Assembly: GCF_021390245.1 (NCBI RefSeq)
Contig: NZ_JAJUXH010000010.1
Span: forward strand, 62,001-126,000
Source of the DNA: Dyadobacter sp. CY323
GTDB taxonomy: Bacteria; Bacteroidota; Bacteroidia; Cytophagales; Spirosomataceae
Direction of reading: 5' to 3'
Length of the DNA stretch: 64,000 nt
This document shows, one piece after another, positions 1-9,391 of this stretch. The translations under genes and the position numbers were made by a program. The notes beneath the pieces were generated by a model. It was given only the letters and a program-made list of their open reading frames with translations. It was not told the DNA's origin and ran no database searches. Every line of letters begins with the position of its first letter. Within the stretch, counting starts at the first letter, position 1.

Positions 1-453
1 TCTTTATTCGCACAGCATACATTCCAGATCGAGCGGCCCCGCGTTGCTCTGATGAACATAGGCGAGGAAGAACAAAAAGGTTCTCTTACTTCCCAGGCGA
101 CTTATCCGCTCCTCAAACAAAACAAAAAAATCAATTTTATAGGAAATATTGAAGGTAAAGATCTCTTTACCAACAAGGCCGACGTGATCGTTACCGACGG
201 TTTTACTGGAAATATATTATTTAAACTGGGAGAATCACTTTATGAAATTTCCAAAAAACGGAATTTCAGGGACGAGTTCATTGACCAGACTAATTACGAG
301 TCAGTGGGAGGTAGCCCGATAATTGGCGTGAACGGAAATGTCATGATTGCTCATGGAATTTCTTCGCCATTGGCTATAAAAAACATGATTGGCTGGGCTT
401 ACAAACAAGTTAAATCCAAAGCTTATTTGCACATTGCGCAGGCATTGAATTAA
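1..453 (+). CDS. plsX: Phosphate acyltransferase PlsX, C-terminal part (gene begins before the window)
   Basis: PlsX makes acyl-phosphate from acyl-ACP for phospholipid synthesis in the cytoplasm. The reading frame is open from base 1, so an internal ATG at 52 is not the start; about 150 C-terminal residues are present. The run RVALMNIGEEEQKG, then DVIVTDGFTGNILFKLGES and the later GVNG/AHG segments match the end of PlsX. The stop is TAA at 451-453. fabH follows 88 bases downstream on the same strand, the usual plsX-fabH order in Bacteroidota. The 5' part, and probably rpmF, lie upstream of the window. Confidence 0.95.
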   Translation, partial: SLFAQHTFQIERPRVALMNIGEEEQKGSLTSQATYPLLKQNKKINFIGNIEGKDLFTNKADVIVTDGFTGNILFKLGESLYEISKKRNFRDEFIDQTNYESVGGSPIIGVNGNVMIAHGISSPLAIKNMIGWAYKQVKSKAYLHIAQALN

Positions 454-541
454 TCCGGACACGGACAACCACAACCACATGTCTAAACTGATACTGTCTA
501 CCTTACCAAAACCTATTCGGATTTTGAATAGTTAATTTATC

Positions 542-1537
542 ATGACCCAAATCAAAGCCTCTATAACAGGAATACAAGGGTATGTGCCTGATTATGTTTT
601 AACAAATGCCGAGTTGGAAACAATGGTTGCGACAAATGACGAATGGATCGTAAGTCGCACCGGTATTAAAGAAAGGCGTATTTTGAAAGGTGAGGGTTTG
701 GGAAGTTCACATATGGGTGCCGAGGCGGTGAAAGGGCTGCTTGCAAAAACCAACACCAGCCCAAAAGACATTGACCTTCTGATTTGCGCAACAACTACAC
801 CTGATTTTATTTTTCCCTGTACCGCCAATCTCATTTGCGATATGGTGGGCATTCGGAACGTGGGCAGTTTTGATATCCAGGCAGCATGTTCCGGATTTCT
901 CTACGCGCTCACCCTCGGTTCACAATTCATCGAAACAGGAAAGTATAAGAAGGTCATCATTGTCGGTACCGATAAAATGTCCGCGATTGTTGATTACACC
1001 GATCGCAAAACGTGCATTCTTTTCGGAGATGGCGCCGGGGCAGTTTTACTTGAACCAAATACGGAAGGATACGGAATTGTAGATTCAATAATAAAATCAG
1101 ACGGTGCAGGATATCCTTACCTCAACCAAAAAGCGGGAGGAAGCCGCTATCCGCCTACACATGAAACCGTCGAAAACAGGTTACATTACGTCTATCAGGA
1201 CGGAGCGCAGGTTTTCAAATTTGCTGTGACCAATATGGCTGACGTTTCTGCCGAAATTATGGAAAGAAACGGGTTGGCGGGCAATGACGTAGCGTGGCTG
1301 GTCCCGCACCAGGCAAACCGCCGGATTATCGAAGCTACTGCTAACCGGATGGGCGTTGGCATGGAAAAAGTAATGGTGAACATTCAGAAATACGGCAATA
1401 CTACGGCTGCAACAATACCTTTGTGTTTATGGGATTATGAATCTCAGATAAAAAAAGGTGACAATCTTATCCTGGCTGCCTTTGGAGGTGGGTTTACCTG
1501 GGGCTCTATTTATCTTAAATGGGCATACCAGGCTTAG
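542..1537 (+). CDS. fabH: 3-oxoacyl-ACP synthase III
   Basis: This enzyme condenses acetyl-CoA (or a branched acyl-CoA) with malonyl-ACP to start fatty acid synthesis. The protein has 331 residues, the normal length. The thiolase-fold catalytic triad is visible: Cys116 in QAACSGF, His256 in PHQANRR and Asn286 in YGNTTAA, with the His-Asn spacing of 30 seen in E. coli FabH. The C-terminal GGGFTWG is also typical. It starts at ATG 542 and lies between plsX and efp on the same strand, so a joint transcript is likely. Confidence 0.97.
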   Translation: MTQIKASITGIQGYVPDYVLTNAELETMVATNDEWIVSRTGIKERRILKGEGLGSSHMGAEAVKGLLAKTNTSPKDIDLLICATTTPDFIFPCTANLICDMVGIRNVGSFDIQAACSGFLYALTLGSQFIETGKYKKVIIVGTDKMSAIVDYTDRKTCILFGDGAGAVLLEPNTEGYGIVDSIIKSDGAGYPYLNQKAGGSRYPPTHETVENRLHYVYQDGAQVFKFAVTNMADVSAEIMERNGLAGNDVAWLVPHQANRRIIEATANRMGVGMEKVMVNIQKYGNTTAATIPLCLWDYESQIKKGDNLILAAFGGGFTWGSIYLKWAYQA

Positions 1538-1581
1538 ACCAAGGTTTAGTGAAAGCTTCATATTAATTTTATTGACTAAAA

Positions 1582-2148
1582 ATGGCAACTACTGCAGATT
1601 TGCGCAACGGACTGGTAATCAATTTTAACCACGACCTGTTTCAGGTAATTGAATTTCAGCACGTTAAACCAGGCAAAGGCAATGCTTTTGTTCGTACCAA
1701 ACTGAAAAGTCTCACTACCGGAAAAGTATTGGATAACACTTTCTCTTCCGGCGCCGGCATCATTCCCGTTCGTGTTGAAAGACATAAATTCCAGTATTTA
1801 TATAAAGACGAAGTCGGCTACAATTTCATGAATGCGGAAACCTTTGACCAGGTTTTGATTGATGAGAAATTGGTTACCAATGCAGATCTGATGAAAGAAG
1901 GTCAGGAGGTAGAGATTTTGATCAATACAGAAAATGACTCGGCACTGCTCTGCGAACTTCCTCCTTTTGTAGAACTAGAAGTGACCTACTCTGAGCCTGG
2001 CCTGAAAGGTGACACAGCCAACTCTCCAAAAAAAGCCATTGAGGTTGAAACAGGCGCCCGTATCATGGTCCCGCTTTTCATTGAAGAGGGTCAGAAGATC
2101 AAAGTCGATACCCGCACTTACGATTACGTAGAAAGAGTAAAATCATAA
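1582..2148 (+). CDS. efp: Translation elongation factor P
   Basis: EF-P relieves ribosomes stalled on polyproline stretches. The 188 residues cover the three beta-barrel domains of the family. The tip loop reads HVKPGKGNAF, with Lys32 at the position that is modified in other bacteria; no modification enzyme gene is visible in the window. The C-terminal part has EEGQKIKVDTRTYDYVERV, the classical EF-P ending. It lies 44 bases after fabH and 90 before accB, the common Bacteroidota arrangement. Confidence 0.97.
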   Translation: MATTADLRNGLVINFNHDLFQVIEFQHVKPGKGNAFVRTKLKSLTTGKVLDNTFSSGAGIIPVRVERHKFQYLYKDEVGYNFMNAETFDQVLIDEKLVTNADLMKEGQEVEILINTENDSALLCELPPFVELEVTYSEPGLKGDTANSPKKAIEVETGARIMVPLFIEEGQKIKVDTRTYDYVERVKS

Positions 2149-2238
2149 TTTTGTTTGCTGTAAGAGGTAAATGCCGGAAATCAAGCACTTATTAAGTTGA
2201 CCTTGATCGCTCATTCTCAACAGTTTAAATTTGACTAA

Positions 2239-2721
2239 ATGGAAACCAGAGAAATCCAAAAATTGATTGACTTCATTGCCCAATCCGGCCTTGATGAAGT
2301 GAATATTGAAACCGCAGATCTGAAAATCAAAGTAAAACGTTACGGTTCGGCTCCCGCAACGGTGAGCTCGACTCCGGCAGCAAGTACTGCGCCATTGTTC
2401 GCACCTCCTGTTCCCACTACCGCTGTCACTCAGGCTGCTTCTACGGGGCCTGCTGCCACCAGCGATTCGGCAACTCAGAATCTGGTTACCATTAAATCAC
2501 CGATGATCGGTACATTCTATCGTGCTTCAAATCCTGAAACACCTGCATTTGCCAGCGTAGGGGACGAAATCAAGCCGGGTAAGATTGTTTGCGTGATCGA
2601 GGCGATGAAACTATTCAATGAGATTGAATCCGAGATTTCGGGTAAAATTGTAAAAGTACTGGTAGAAAATGCCACGCCGGTAGAATTTGATCAGCCATTA
2701 TTTCTTGTGGAGCCCATCTGA
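2239..2721 (+). CDS. accB: Acetyl-CoA carboxylase biotin carboxyl carrier protein
   Basis: This is the biotin-bearing subunit of acetyl-CoA carboxylase. The protein has 160 residues. An N-terminal helical segment (about 1-36) is followed by a Pro/Ala/Thr/Ser-rich linker (about 37-80) and a biotinyl domain. The biotin attachment motif is EAMKLFNEIES, with the modified lysine near residue 124. The stop is 35 bases before the accC ATG, so the two subunits are made together. Confidence 0.97.
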   Translation: METREIQKLIDFIAQSGLDEVNIETADLKIKVKRYGSAPATVSSTPAASTAPLFAPPVPTTAVTQAASTGPAATSDSATQNLVTIKSPMIGTFYRASNPETPAFASVGDEIKPGKIVCVIEAMKLFNEIESEISGKIVKVLVENATPVEFDQPLFLVEPI

Positions 2722-2756
2722 AGCAGAGGATGATCTGCAAAACCTAATTGATTTTT

Positions 2757-4100
2757 ATGTTTAAAAAGATACTCATTGCTAATCGGGGAGAAATCGCCTT
2801 ACGGGTTATCCGTACCTGCCGGGAAATGGGGATAAAAACCGTTGCAGTATATTCTACTGCTGATCGGGACAGCCTTCATGTACGTTTCGCGGACGAGGCA
2901 GTGTGCATTGGCCCGCCTCCCAGCCGGCAATCCTATTTAAGTATTCAAAACATTATATCAGCAGCAGAAGTTACCGGGGCAGATGCGATCCACCCGGGTT
3001 ATGGCTTCTTGTCGGAAAATGCTGAATTCTCTCAAATTTGTGCGGATTACGGGATCAAATTCATTGGAGCCACTGCTGCTCAGATCAATGGAATGGGCGA
3101 TAAAGCCACCGCAAAAGCTACGATGATAACGGCCGGCGTGCCCGTCGTTCCGGGATCGGAAGGCTTGCTCGATTCGGTTGAACACGGAAAAAGACTGGCA
3201 GAAGGCATTGGTTATCCGGTGATCGTAAAAGCAACTGCCGGAGGTGGTGGTCGTGGAATGCGAATCATCAACAAGCCTGATGAATTTGAGAAAGCTTGGA
3301 ATGACGCCCGCACAGAATCAGCCGCTGCATTTGGCAACGACGGTTTATACCTCGAAAAATTTGTCGAAGAACCTCGTCACATTGAAATCCAGATCATCGG
3401 GGATCAGTTTGGTAAAGTTTGTCACTTGTCCGAGCGCGATTGTTCCATTCAGCGTCGTCACCAGAAACTGGTTGAAGAAACACCTTCTCCAATCATTACG
3501 CCTGAGCTGCGCGAACAAATGGGGGCTGCGGCGATCAAAGGTGCGCAGGCAATCGGTTACGAAGGAGCTGGCACTATTGAATTTCTAGTTGATAAACATG
3601 GGGACTTCTACTTTATGGAAATGAATACCCGTATTCAGGTAGAGCACCCTATCACTGAGGAAGTTACAGATTTTGATTTAATAAAAGAGCAGATAAAAGT
3701 AGCTGCGGGCGAGCCTATTTCCGGTCAGAATTATACGCCCAAACTGTTCGCGATGGAATGCCGGATCAATGCAGAAGATCCTGCCAATAATTTCAGACCG
3801 GCGCCGGGAAAAATTACGAATCTGCATTTCCCAGGTGGTCATGGTGTTCGGATCGACAGCCATGTTTACAGTGGCTACACCATCCCGCCGAATTACGATT
3901 CCATGATTGCGAAGCTTATTGTGAGCGGCCAGTCAAGAGAAGAAGTGATCACCCGTATGAAGCGCGCCTTGCAGGAATTTGTGATTGAGGGTATCAAAAC
4001 CACCATTCCATTCCATATCAAGTTAATGGACGATCCAGGTTTCAAATCAGGGAACTTCACGACTAAATATCTGGAAACGTTCGATTTTTCGACGCTTTAA
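2757..4100 (+). CDS. accC: Acetyl-CoA carboxylase, biotin carboxylase subunit
   Basis: This subunit carboxylates the biotin on AccB using ATP and bicarbonate. I start at ATG 2757 ([17 protein letters not shown]), which gives 447 residues as in other AccC proteins; an in-frame TTG at 2748 would add only three residues. The ATP-grasp glycine loop GGGGRGMR and the active-site stretch [10 protein letters not shown] are present. This is the last gene of the plsX-fabH-efp-accBC run and is followed by a strong hairpin at 4120-4154. Confidence 0.97.
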   Translation: MFKKILIANRGEIALRVIRTCREMGIKTVAVYSTADRDSLHVRFADEAVCIGPPPSRQSYLSIQNIISAAEVTGADAIHPGYGFLSENAEFSQICADYGIKFIGATAAQINGMGDKATAKATMITAGVPVVPGSEGLLDSVEHGKRLAEGIGYPVIVKATAGGGGRGMRIINKPDEFEKAWNDARTESAAAFGNDGLYLEKFVEEPRHIEIQIIGDQFGKVCHLSERDCSIQRRHQKLVEETPSPIITPELREQMGAAAIKGAQAIGYEGAGTIEFLVDKHGDFYFMEMNTRIQVEHPITEEVTDFDLIKEQIKVAAGEPISGQNYTPKLFAMECRINAEDPANNFRPAPGKITNLHFPGGHGVRIDSHVYSGYTIPPNYDSMIAKLIVSGQSREEVITRMKRALQEFVIEGIKTTIPFHIKLMDDPGFKSGNFTTKYLETFDFSTL

Positions 4101-4119
4101 GATAAAAATTATAAAAGTA

Positions 4120-4154
4120 AAAAGTCCGGTAAACCTGTCGTTTATCGGACTTTT
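4120..4154. terminator. Bidirectional intrinsic terminator between accC and higA
   Basis: The arm AAAAGTCCG (4120-4128) pairs with CGGACTTTT (4146-4154). The stem continues inward through TAAAC/GTTTA to a CTGTC loop. A-tracts on the left and T-tracts on the right mean that it can end transcription from either convergent gene. Confidence 0.85.
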
Positions 4155-4159
4155 ACGTG

Positions 4160-4594
4160 TTATACATCTTGCAAAATTCGCTTGGTGCTTTCCTTACTGC
4201 GCTCGCCGGAGTTCTCGTGCAAAAGCTGATATTCCCTGTTAAATGCCTCCTGCCTCATTTTGAAACGCTCGGCAAGTTTGCGGATTACTTCTTTTGACAT
4301 CCCTTTTTTATAATGCAAGATGTCAGATACATAGCCTTTGCTTACATTCAAAATTGCAGCTAGATCACGTGCTTTCAGCTGATGATCAGACATTAATGAG
4401 TGGAGCAGTTCAACCGGATCGTAATTTGATTTAGTCTCCCTCTCCGCATCGTAAGTTTCTATCAGAAGAGTTAGAAGCTCAGCCTCATCGACAAATTTGT
4501 CGGCTTCCAAAGAATCATCCAGCTTTTCTAGCTCCCGGCAGTATTCATAGTACTGTTCCTTCGTTTTTATCACTTTATACTTAAGGACCTCCAT
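4160..4594 (-). CDS. higA: HigA-type antitoxin, XRE-family helix-turn-helix protein
   Basis: This is the antitoxin and probable autorepressor of the HigB toxin encoded just upstream. I start at the ATG at 4594 (MEVLKYKVIKTKEQYYEY), giving 144 residues; a longer frame would run back through the toxin gene. The C-terminal half carries a Cro/C1-type HTH (ARDLAAILNVSKGYVSDIL), typical of Bacteroidota HigA. The toxin stop codon (4598-4596) is one base before this start, which indicates translational coupling. The order toxin first, antitoxin second is the hallmark of hig loci. Confidence 0.85.
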   Translation of the reverse strand: MEVLKYKVIKTKEQYYEYCRELEKLDDSLEADKFVDEAELLTLLIETYDAERETKSNYDPVELLHSLMSDHQLKARDLAAILNVSKGYVSDILHYKKGMSKEVIRKLAERFKMRQEAFNREYQLLHENSGERSKESTKRILQDV

Positions 4595-4595
4595 G

Positions 4596-4928
4596 CTAAA
4601 ATTGATTAACTGTGTATTGATGGCCACGCCTACACAAATATGTATAATCAGCATGTGTTCCAATCCAACAAACATATATGCGGACAGAGGCCTCGCCGAA
4701 AACGTACTTACATATTATGCGGTAATTGTTCCCCCCTACATCAAAAACAACTCGTCTCGAAGCATTACCTAGGAAATCTGCCGTTGAAAAACTTTCCTGA
4801 ATATCTCCCGGAAACCGCCAATCCGCATGCTTTACCCTTTGCAGCCAATCTTCAAATGACGTTTTACTTCTCGCATGATTTCTTACAAATTCTTCAATAC
4901 TCTGTTTTTTTATTAAATGTACTCTCAT
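4596..4928 (-). CDS. higB: HigB-type toxin (ribosome-dependent mRNA interferase family)
   Basis: The 110-residue basic protein resembles HigB_toxin family members, which cut mRNA on the ribosome. It begins MRVHLIKKQSIEEF at ATG 4928; a TTG six bases upstream would add only two residues. The conserved HADWRFPGDIQ and VFDVGGNNYRIICKY segments and the C-terminal WIGTHADYTYLC are typical of the family. It is coupled to the HTH antitoxin downstream. The pair sits between two unrelated housekeeping blocks, as is usual for acquired toxin-antitoxin modules. Confidence 0.85.
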   Translation of the reverse strand: MRVHLIKKQSIEEFVRNHARSKTSFEDWLQRVKHADWRFPGDIQESFSTADFLGNASRRVVFDVGGNNYRIICKYVFGEASVRIYVCWIGTHADYTYLCRRGHQYTVNQF

Positions 4929-4950
4929 GAACAAGTGTGTAAATATAAAA

Positions 4951-4973
4951 AAAGTTCTCGTAAAGAGAACTTT
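4951..4973 (-). terminator. Intrinsic terminator of the Gfo/Idh gene
   Basis: Perfect arms AAAGTTCTC (4951-4959) and GAGAACTTT (4965-4973) enclose a 5-base loop. An A-rich run to the left gives the U tract for minus-strand transcripts. It separates the oxidoreductase gene from higB. Confidence 0.8.
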
Positions 4974-4997
4974 TGAAAAGCCTTAGTTAGAAACCGG

Positions 4998-6305
4998 TCA
5001 AACCGCCCCAGGCATCGAATATGGCGATCTATACTTTCTGGTCAGCATTTTATTAGCTTCATCATCTGCAATGAACTTTTCAGTTTTAGGGTCAAACGTC
5101 AATGCGCGCCCGGTGCGATATGCGATGTTTCCTAGATGCGCCAGGCCCGACGATAAATGTGCGGTTTCAACCGGGCCGTTTAGCAACTTGGCATCCTTAG
5201 CTACTACTGCGTCTATGAAGTTTTTGAAATGGTCTCCACCGGCTTTACGCGTTGGTCCCGGCTTCTTTTCCTTTCCCAGAAACGTTTCGTAAAAGTCATA
5301 GCCTTTCACAACCATATACCCTTCTGAACCATAGAAAATGTTCCCGATTCCCGTTCCACCTTCATCGTTTGTCATCCATGGACGCACTTCGAATTCGATG
5401 ATCTTTTTTTCTTTGGGATAAACAAAAGAAGAACTCAATACCTCAGGCGTTTCCTTCGCATCATTCCACAGAAATTTACCTCCGGAAGAGGTAATCTTTT
5501 CCGGGAAACTATCAACCCCCAAACCCCACATACACATATCCGTCTCGTGAATTCCCTGATTACCGATATCGCCGTTCCCATAGTTCCAGTGCCAGTGCCA
5601 GTCGTAATGCACATAGTTTTTAGAAAATGGCTTCATTTCGGCCGGGCCGGTCCATAAATCGTAATTCAAACCTGCCGGAACTGCCTCCGTTCCTCTGTCA
5701 CCAATATCGGGGCGCCATTTATAAACGAGACCTCTCGCCATATACACATTCCCTATCAAACCGTCGCGCAGATGCTTCACTGCTTCCTGCAATGCTTCCG
5801 AGCTGCGCAACTGCACGCCATGCTGCACGATTCGTTTGTATTTGTGAGCAGCCTCGATCATTTTGCGACCTTCATGCAGATTATGTGAGCCTGGTTTTTC
5901 AACGTAAACATCTTTTCCCGCCTGACAAGCCCAAATCGTTGCCAATGCATGCCAGTGATTGGGAGTTGCGATACTGACTACATCAATCGATTTGTCCTCA
6001 TATACCTTTCGAAGATCATTTTCAGTCTTGACTTTTTTGCCTGTTTTGGTTTCAAACTCCTTTGCTCTCGTCTGAAGAATGTTATTATCAGGATCGCATA
6101 ATGTAGCTACCTCCACATTGCTCAGTTTGCTGAACCCCGCAATGTGCGACTGGCCCCGCCCATTTACACCAAGAACGGCCACCCGTACACGATCATTCGC
6201 GCCAAATGCATTCGCAGGAATAATGTAGGGGATTGAGAGCGTTACCGCTGCTGCCGTTGAATTTTTAATAAAATCTCTCCTTGAAACTTCGTTCGGCTTT
6301 TCCAT
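4998..6305 (-). CDS. Gfo/Idh/MocA-family oxidoreductase with Tat signal
   Basis: A 435-residue NAD(P)-dependent oxidoreductase of the Gfo/Idh/MocA superfamily, which typically acts on sugars or sugar derivatives. A twin-arginine leader (SRRDFIKNSTAAAV, then a hydrophobic stretch ending near ANAFG) suggests export to the periplasm with its cofactor already bound. The Rossmann loop AVLGVNGRGQSHIAGF and the EKPGSHN motif (family EKP) are present. The exact substrate cannot be read from sequence. The Nramp-like gene lies 71 bases upstream on the same strand and may share its transcript. Confidence 0.88.
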   Translation of the reverse strand: MEKPNEVSRRDFIKNSTAAAVTLSIPYIIPANAFGANDRVRVAVLGVNGRGQSHIAGFSKLSNVEVATLCDPDNNILQTRAKEFETKTGKKVKTENDLRKVYEDKSIDVVSIATPNHWHALATIWACQAGKDVYVEKPGSHNLHEGRKMIEAAHKYKRIVQHGVQLRSSEALQEAVKHLRDGLIGNVYMARGLVYKWRPDIGDRGTEAVPAGLNYDLWTGPAEMKPFSKNYVHYDWHWHWNYGNGDIGNQGIHETDMCMWGLGVDSFPEKITSSGGKFLWNDAKETPEVLSSSFVYPKEKKIIEFEVRPWMTNDEGGTGIGNIFYGSEGYMVVKGYDFYETFLGKEKKPGPTRKAGGDHFKNFIDAVVAKDAKLLNGPVETAHLSSGLAHLGNIAYRTGRALTFDPKTEKFIADDEANKMLTRKYRSPYSMPGAV

Positions 6306-6376
6306 ATGACAGAATTTAAGATCCGGTTAAGGTTAACAGCTTTACTATTATTTTAAAATTTCGTACTATTTAAAAA

Positions 6377-7699
6377 TCAGAGAATCTGCACAATGCCGTA
6401 GCCGCTTACTGTTAAAATCGATACGACACTTATCCAGAAAAACAGATCATATGCCATTGATGGCTTTAATGAAGCAGGCAATTCACGATAGCGGAAAACC
6501 AGTGACACATATACAATCAACAATAGCAAAATAGACGTCGCAATTCCGCCGAGAATAACCATCATCACGGGAGACTGTAAAAACAAAAACAAGATGCACC
6601 AGATTGCAGGCAAAACCCATGATAGTATGCCGATGCTTTTACGTTGCTCTGCCTCAGTATTGAATTTCATCCATCCCAATTGTCCGAAGGCATCCCCCCA
6701 CACTCTTGCCCAGCTTGCAGCAGCCGTAAATAAGGTGGAATACAAAACGAAAAATGCCCCGACCAGAAACAGGTTTTTAGCCCAAGGGCCCAGCGTTTCA
6801 GTGAATATTCTTGACAACACTTCTACCATTTCATATCCCTCGGGAACGCTGCCTGCACTGTGCAGAACCGCCGCCCCAAGTAAGTAAAATGCAGCCGTCA
6901 CGATCGTATAAACCACCATCGACAGAACGGCATCCAGGTACATGACCCGAAACCATCCTTTGGCCCTGACCGCCCATTCTTCGCTTCCATCGTTTGGCCC
7001 CGTGTATGCGGCATAACCCTTTTCGATGCACCAGTAATTGTAGTACATGATTTCATCGCCACCCACGCCGGTAATACCAAATGCCCCGAAAGCCATCGCA
7101 ACCATGCCAACCGGAAGTGAAAACTGCAGTCCCGTCTTTATTTGCTCCCAATGAATGGCATATTTTGTTCCTTGCAGCAGAAAAAGTGATAATAAAATCA
7201 CAACTGTAAACAGGAGGATCATCACCAGAGAGCCTTTTTCGATCGGTCCGTAGTTTCCTCTGTAAACCCAAAACGAAGTAACAAGTACCGAGATAATTGC
7301 CCAGACATTTACTGAAATTCCAGGCCAGGCCATATTGAGTACAATGGCGACACCTCCGACAATTCCTCCTACCTGCAACAATTTCAAACCCTGCAGTGAA
7401 AGCCAAAGCCAAATGCTCCAATGCGATTTTCCAAACCTCAATCCGGGCAGGTTATTGAAATTATGCATGATAAAAGTGCCGGTGTAAATCGCATTTTTAC
7501 CAAATTCCAGTTGGAGAGCCACCTTCACCAGGCAACTGAGAATGATAATCCAGAACATGACGAAACCAGCTTTCGCGCCTAATGCGGTGGTCGCGATCAA
7601 CTCGCCGGAACCGACAATTGCTGCCGAAAGGATGAATCCGGGGCCGAGGTAACGTATTCTGCCTAAAAAGGTTGTGGGAGGGGTTAGGATTTTGGTCAT
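6377..7699 (-). CDS. Nramp-superfamily transporter of non-canonical type
   Basis: A 440-residue polytopic inner membrane protein with about 11 hydrophobic segments. The start GPGFILSAAIVGSGELIATT aligns with TM1 of Nramp metal transporters, but the metal-binding DPGN is replaced by VGSGEL. The TM6 MPH motif is also absent and the region reads GITGVGGDEIMYYNYW. It is therefore an Nramp relative whose substrate is unlikely to be classical Mn2+/Fe2+ uptake. The gene starts at ATG 7699 and lies upstream of the Gfo/Idh gene. Confidence 0.85.
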   Translation of the reverse strand: MTKILTPPTTFLGRIRYLGPGFILSAAIVGSGELIATTALGAKAGFVMFWIIILSCLVKVALQLEFGKNAIYTGTFIMHNFNNLPGLRFGKSHWSIWLWLSLQGLKLLQVGGIVGGVAIVLNMAWPGISVNVWAIISVLVTSFWVYRGNYGPIEKGSLVMILLFTVVILLSLFLLQGTKYAIHWEQIKTGLQFSLPVGMVAMAFGAFGITGVGGDEIMYYNYWCIEKGYAAYTGPNDGSEEWAVRAKGWFRVMYLDAVLSMVVYTIVTAAFYLLGAAVLHSAGSVPEGYEMVEVLSRIFTETLGPWAKNLFLVGAFFVLYSTLFTAAASWARVWGDAFGQLGWMKFNTEAEQRKSIGILSWVLPAIWCILFLFLQSPVMMVILGGIATSILLLLIVYVSLVFRYRELPASLKPSMAYDLFFWISVVSILTVSGYGIVQIL

Positions 7700-7754
7700 T
7701 AATTTTGTTTAATGCCAAAAGTCAATTTTAGAGGGGGACTACTCGGTTTTTAAA

Positions 7755-7812
7755 GCCACGGATACACGAATGTGACACTAATACATTCGTGTGTCATTCG
7801 TGCATTCGTGGC
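7755..7812. repeat. Imperfect palindromic intergenic element built on ATTCGTG
   Basis: Arms 7755-7778 and 7789-7812 (24 bases each) pair at about 21 positions around a 10-base loop. The right part contains ATTCGTG three times (7785, 7796, 7804). It fills the gap between the end of the 486-residue gene and the start of the Nramp-like gene, both on the minus strand. It could end or attenuate transcription between them, and looks like a dispersed REP-like repeat. Confidence 0.7.
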
Positions 7813-7821
7813 ATTAAAAGA

Positions 7822-9282
7822 CTAAAGATTACCAACCGCCTGATGGATCTGTGTAACAGTATCCGCGTAATTATCTTCGCTCGGCAGACCAAAAAGCGCC
7901 TTCTCCTTGATCATGACCGCCACATTTTCGGGAACCAGTTTTTCCCAGCCCGGCTCACCCCTTTTAATTTTTTCGAGAACACTATCAGTGGTAATATGCA
8001 TGTGTTCTTTATTATAATTCCGGATATCCTCTATTTTATCATTAATGATCAAATATTGAAAAAGTGGTCTCAGATGATCAGGAACCACGAAATTCTCACA
8101 ACTGTAAACAGAACCGTCGGGCTGTAAAGTGGGGTAAATGAACAGCTTTACTTTCCGGCTGAAAAGTGTTGCAAAAGATTCCAGAATACCTCCCTGCAGA
8201 AACTCATAATGCTTTTCTTCAAAAATATCCTGCAAACTCGGACTACCCAGCAGCAGCCCCGCTTTCAATTTGGTAAGCCGGGAAAGATAGGCGACCAGAC
8301 GATAATATTCATGGTGGTTGGAAATCATTACCATGTGGCCGAGAGAACAAAGAATGTCTACACGGTCCAGAAAGTCCTTTTCGTCAATATCCCGGTCGCC
8401 GCCTTTGAGGTTATGCAGGGTAAGTTCGGAGATCAAAACTACTTTCGACTCGTCCACATCCGGCTCAGCCAGAAACTGCTTTTGCCCATTGCTGATCAGG
8501 TCGATATGGACGTTCGTGATCGGCCTCAACCGGCCGCGCATCATCAGGATGTGTTTTTTATATAAAGCCTCCGAAGGTTGCAAAACACCACCATCGCTGC
8601 CAAAAAGTGCGGCGTCCGTAAACCCGTTTTTAACCAGTCTGAGGCTCATTAACCGGTTATCCACCTTCGCGAAATCCGGCCCGCTGAAACGCACCATATC
8701 AATTTCGATCCGATCACTGGTCAGATCGTCCATTAAAGACAAAAGCAGTATTTCGGGCGATTTATAGTAAAAAAAACAGCCGTACATCAGGTTTACGCCG
8801 ATAATACCGAGCGCCTGCTGCTGCAGAATGTTCTCATCATCACGCATCCGGATATGTATGACCACATAATTGGTAGGCCCCATTGGCGTAAGCTGAAATT
8901 GCAGACCCACCCAGCCGTGTGATTCATTGGTTTTTTGAAAATTAAGAGCAACTACGGTATTGGCAAATGCAAAAAACTGGCTGTCCTCGCCCCGTTTCTC
9001 CGAAAGCCTTTTTTCTACCAGATTATATTCCCGGTTCAACATCTTCATCAGCCGGGATTCCACCACATATCGTCCTCCTTCTTCCGTTCCGTAAATTGCG
9101 TCGCTGAAAGTCATGTCGTAGGCGGACATGGTTTTGGCTACCGTCCCGGAAGCCCCGCCAGCCTTAAAAAAATATGCAGCAGTCTCCTGACCAGCCCCGA
9201 TTTCAGCGAAAGAACCATATATTCTGCGATCAAGGTTGATCCTTAATGCTTTTTGTTTGGTACCAAGGTTCTTTTCGTACAT
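7822..9282 (-). CDS. Large conserved cytoplasmic protein of unknown function
   Basis: 486 residues with no signal peptide and no clear membrane segment. I recognise a conserved family look (GSFAEIGAGQETAAYFF near residue 23, then HGWVGLQFQLTPMGPTNYVVIHIRM) but no catalytic motif of known function. Relatives carry inconsistent automatic names, including nicotinate-nucleotide adenylyltransferase; no nucleotidyltransferase HxGH motif is present to support that. It starts at ATG 9282. A palindromic element follows its stop, so it is probably a single transcription unit. Confidence 0.8.
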   Translation of the reverse strand: MYEKNLGTKQKALRINLDRRIYGSFAEIGAGQETAAYFFKAGGASGTVAKTMSAYDMTFSDAIYGTEEGGRYVVESRLMKMLNREYNLVEKRLSEKRGEDSQFFAFANTVVALNFQKTNESHGWVGLQFQLTPMGPTNYVVIHIRMRDDENILQQQALGIIGVNLMYGCFFYYKSPEILLLSLMDDLTSDRIEIDMVRFSGPDFAKVDNRLMSLRLVKNGFTDAALFGSDGGVLQPSEALYKKHILMMRGRLRPITNVHIDLISNGQKQFLAEPDVDESKVVLISELTLHNLKGGDRDIDEKDFLDRVDILCSLGHMVMISNHHEYYRLVAYLSRLTKLKAGLLLGSPSLQDIFEEKHYEFLQGGILESFATLFSRKVKLFIYPTLQPDGSVYSCENFVVPDHLRPLFQYLIINDKIEDIRNYNKEHMHITTDSVLEKIKRGEPGWEKLVPENVAVMIKEKALFGLPSEDNYADTVTQIHQAVGNL

Positions 9283-9391
9283 AACTTGAATAGGTAAGAT
9301 AAAAAACGTTACTTGTAAATATAAGAAAAATGCATTACCATATTAACGTATTTAACCGCATTCTAGTTACAGAATGGAAAAGTTCTAAATC

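Noticed and set aside
2748..2756. TTG start of accC three codons upstream
   Set aside because: The ATG at 2757 gives the exact conserved N-terminus of AccC.
7822..9282. Nicotinate-nucleotide adenylyltransferase, a name given to relatives of the 486-residue protein
   Set aside because: No HxGH or other nucleotidyltransferase motif is visible, and the length does not fit that family.
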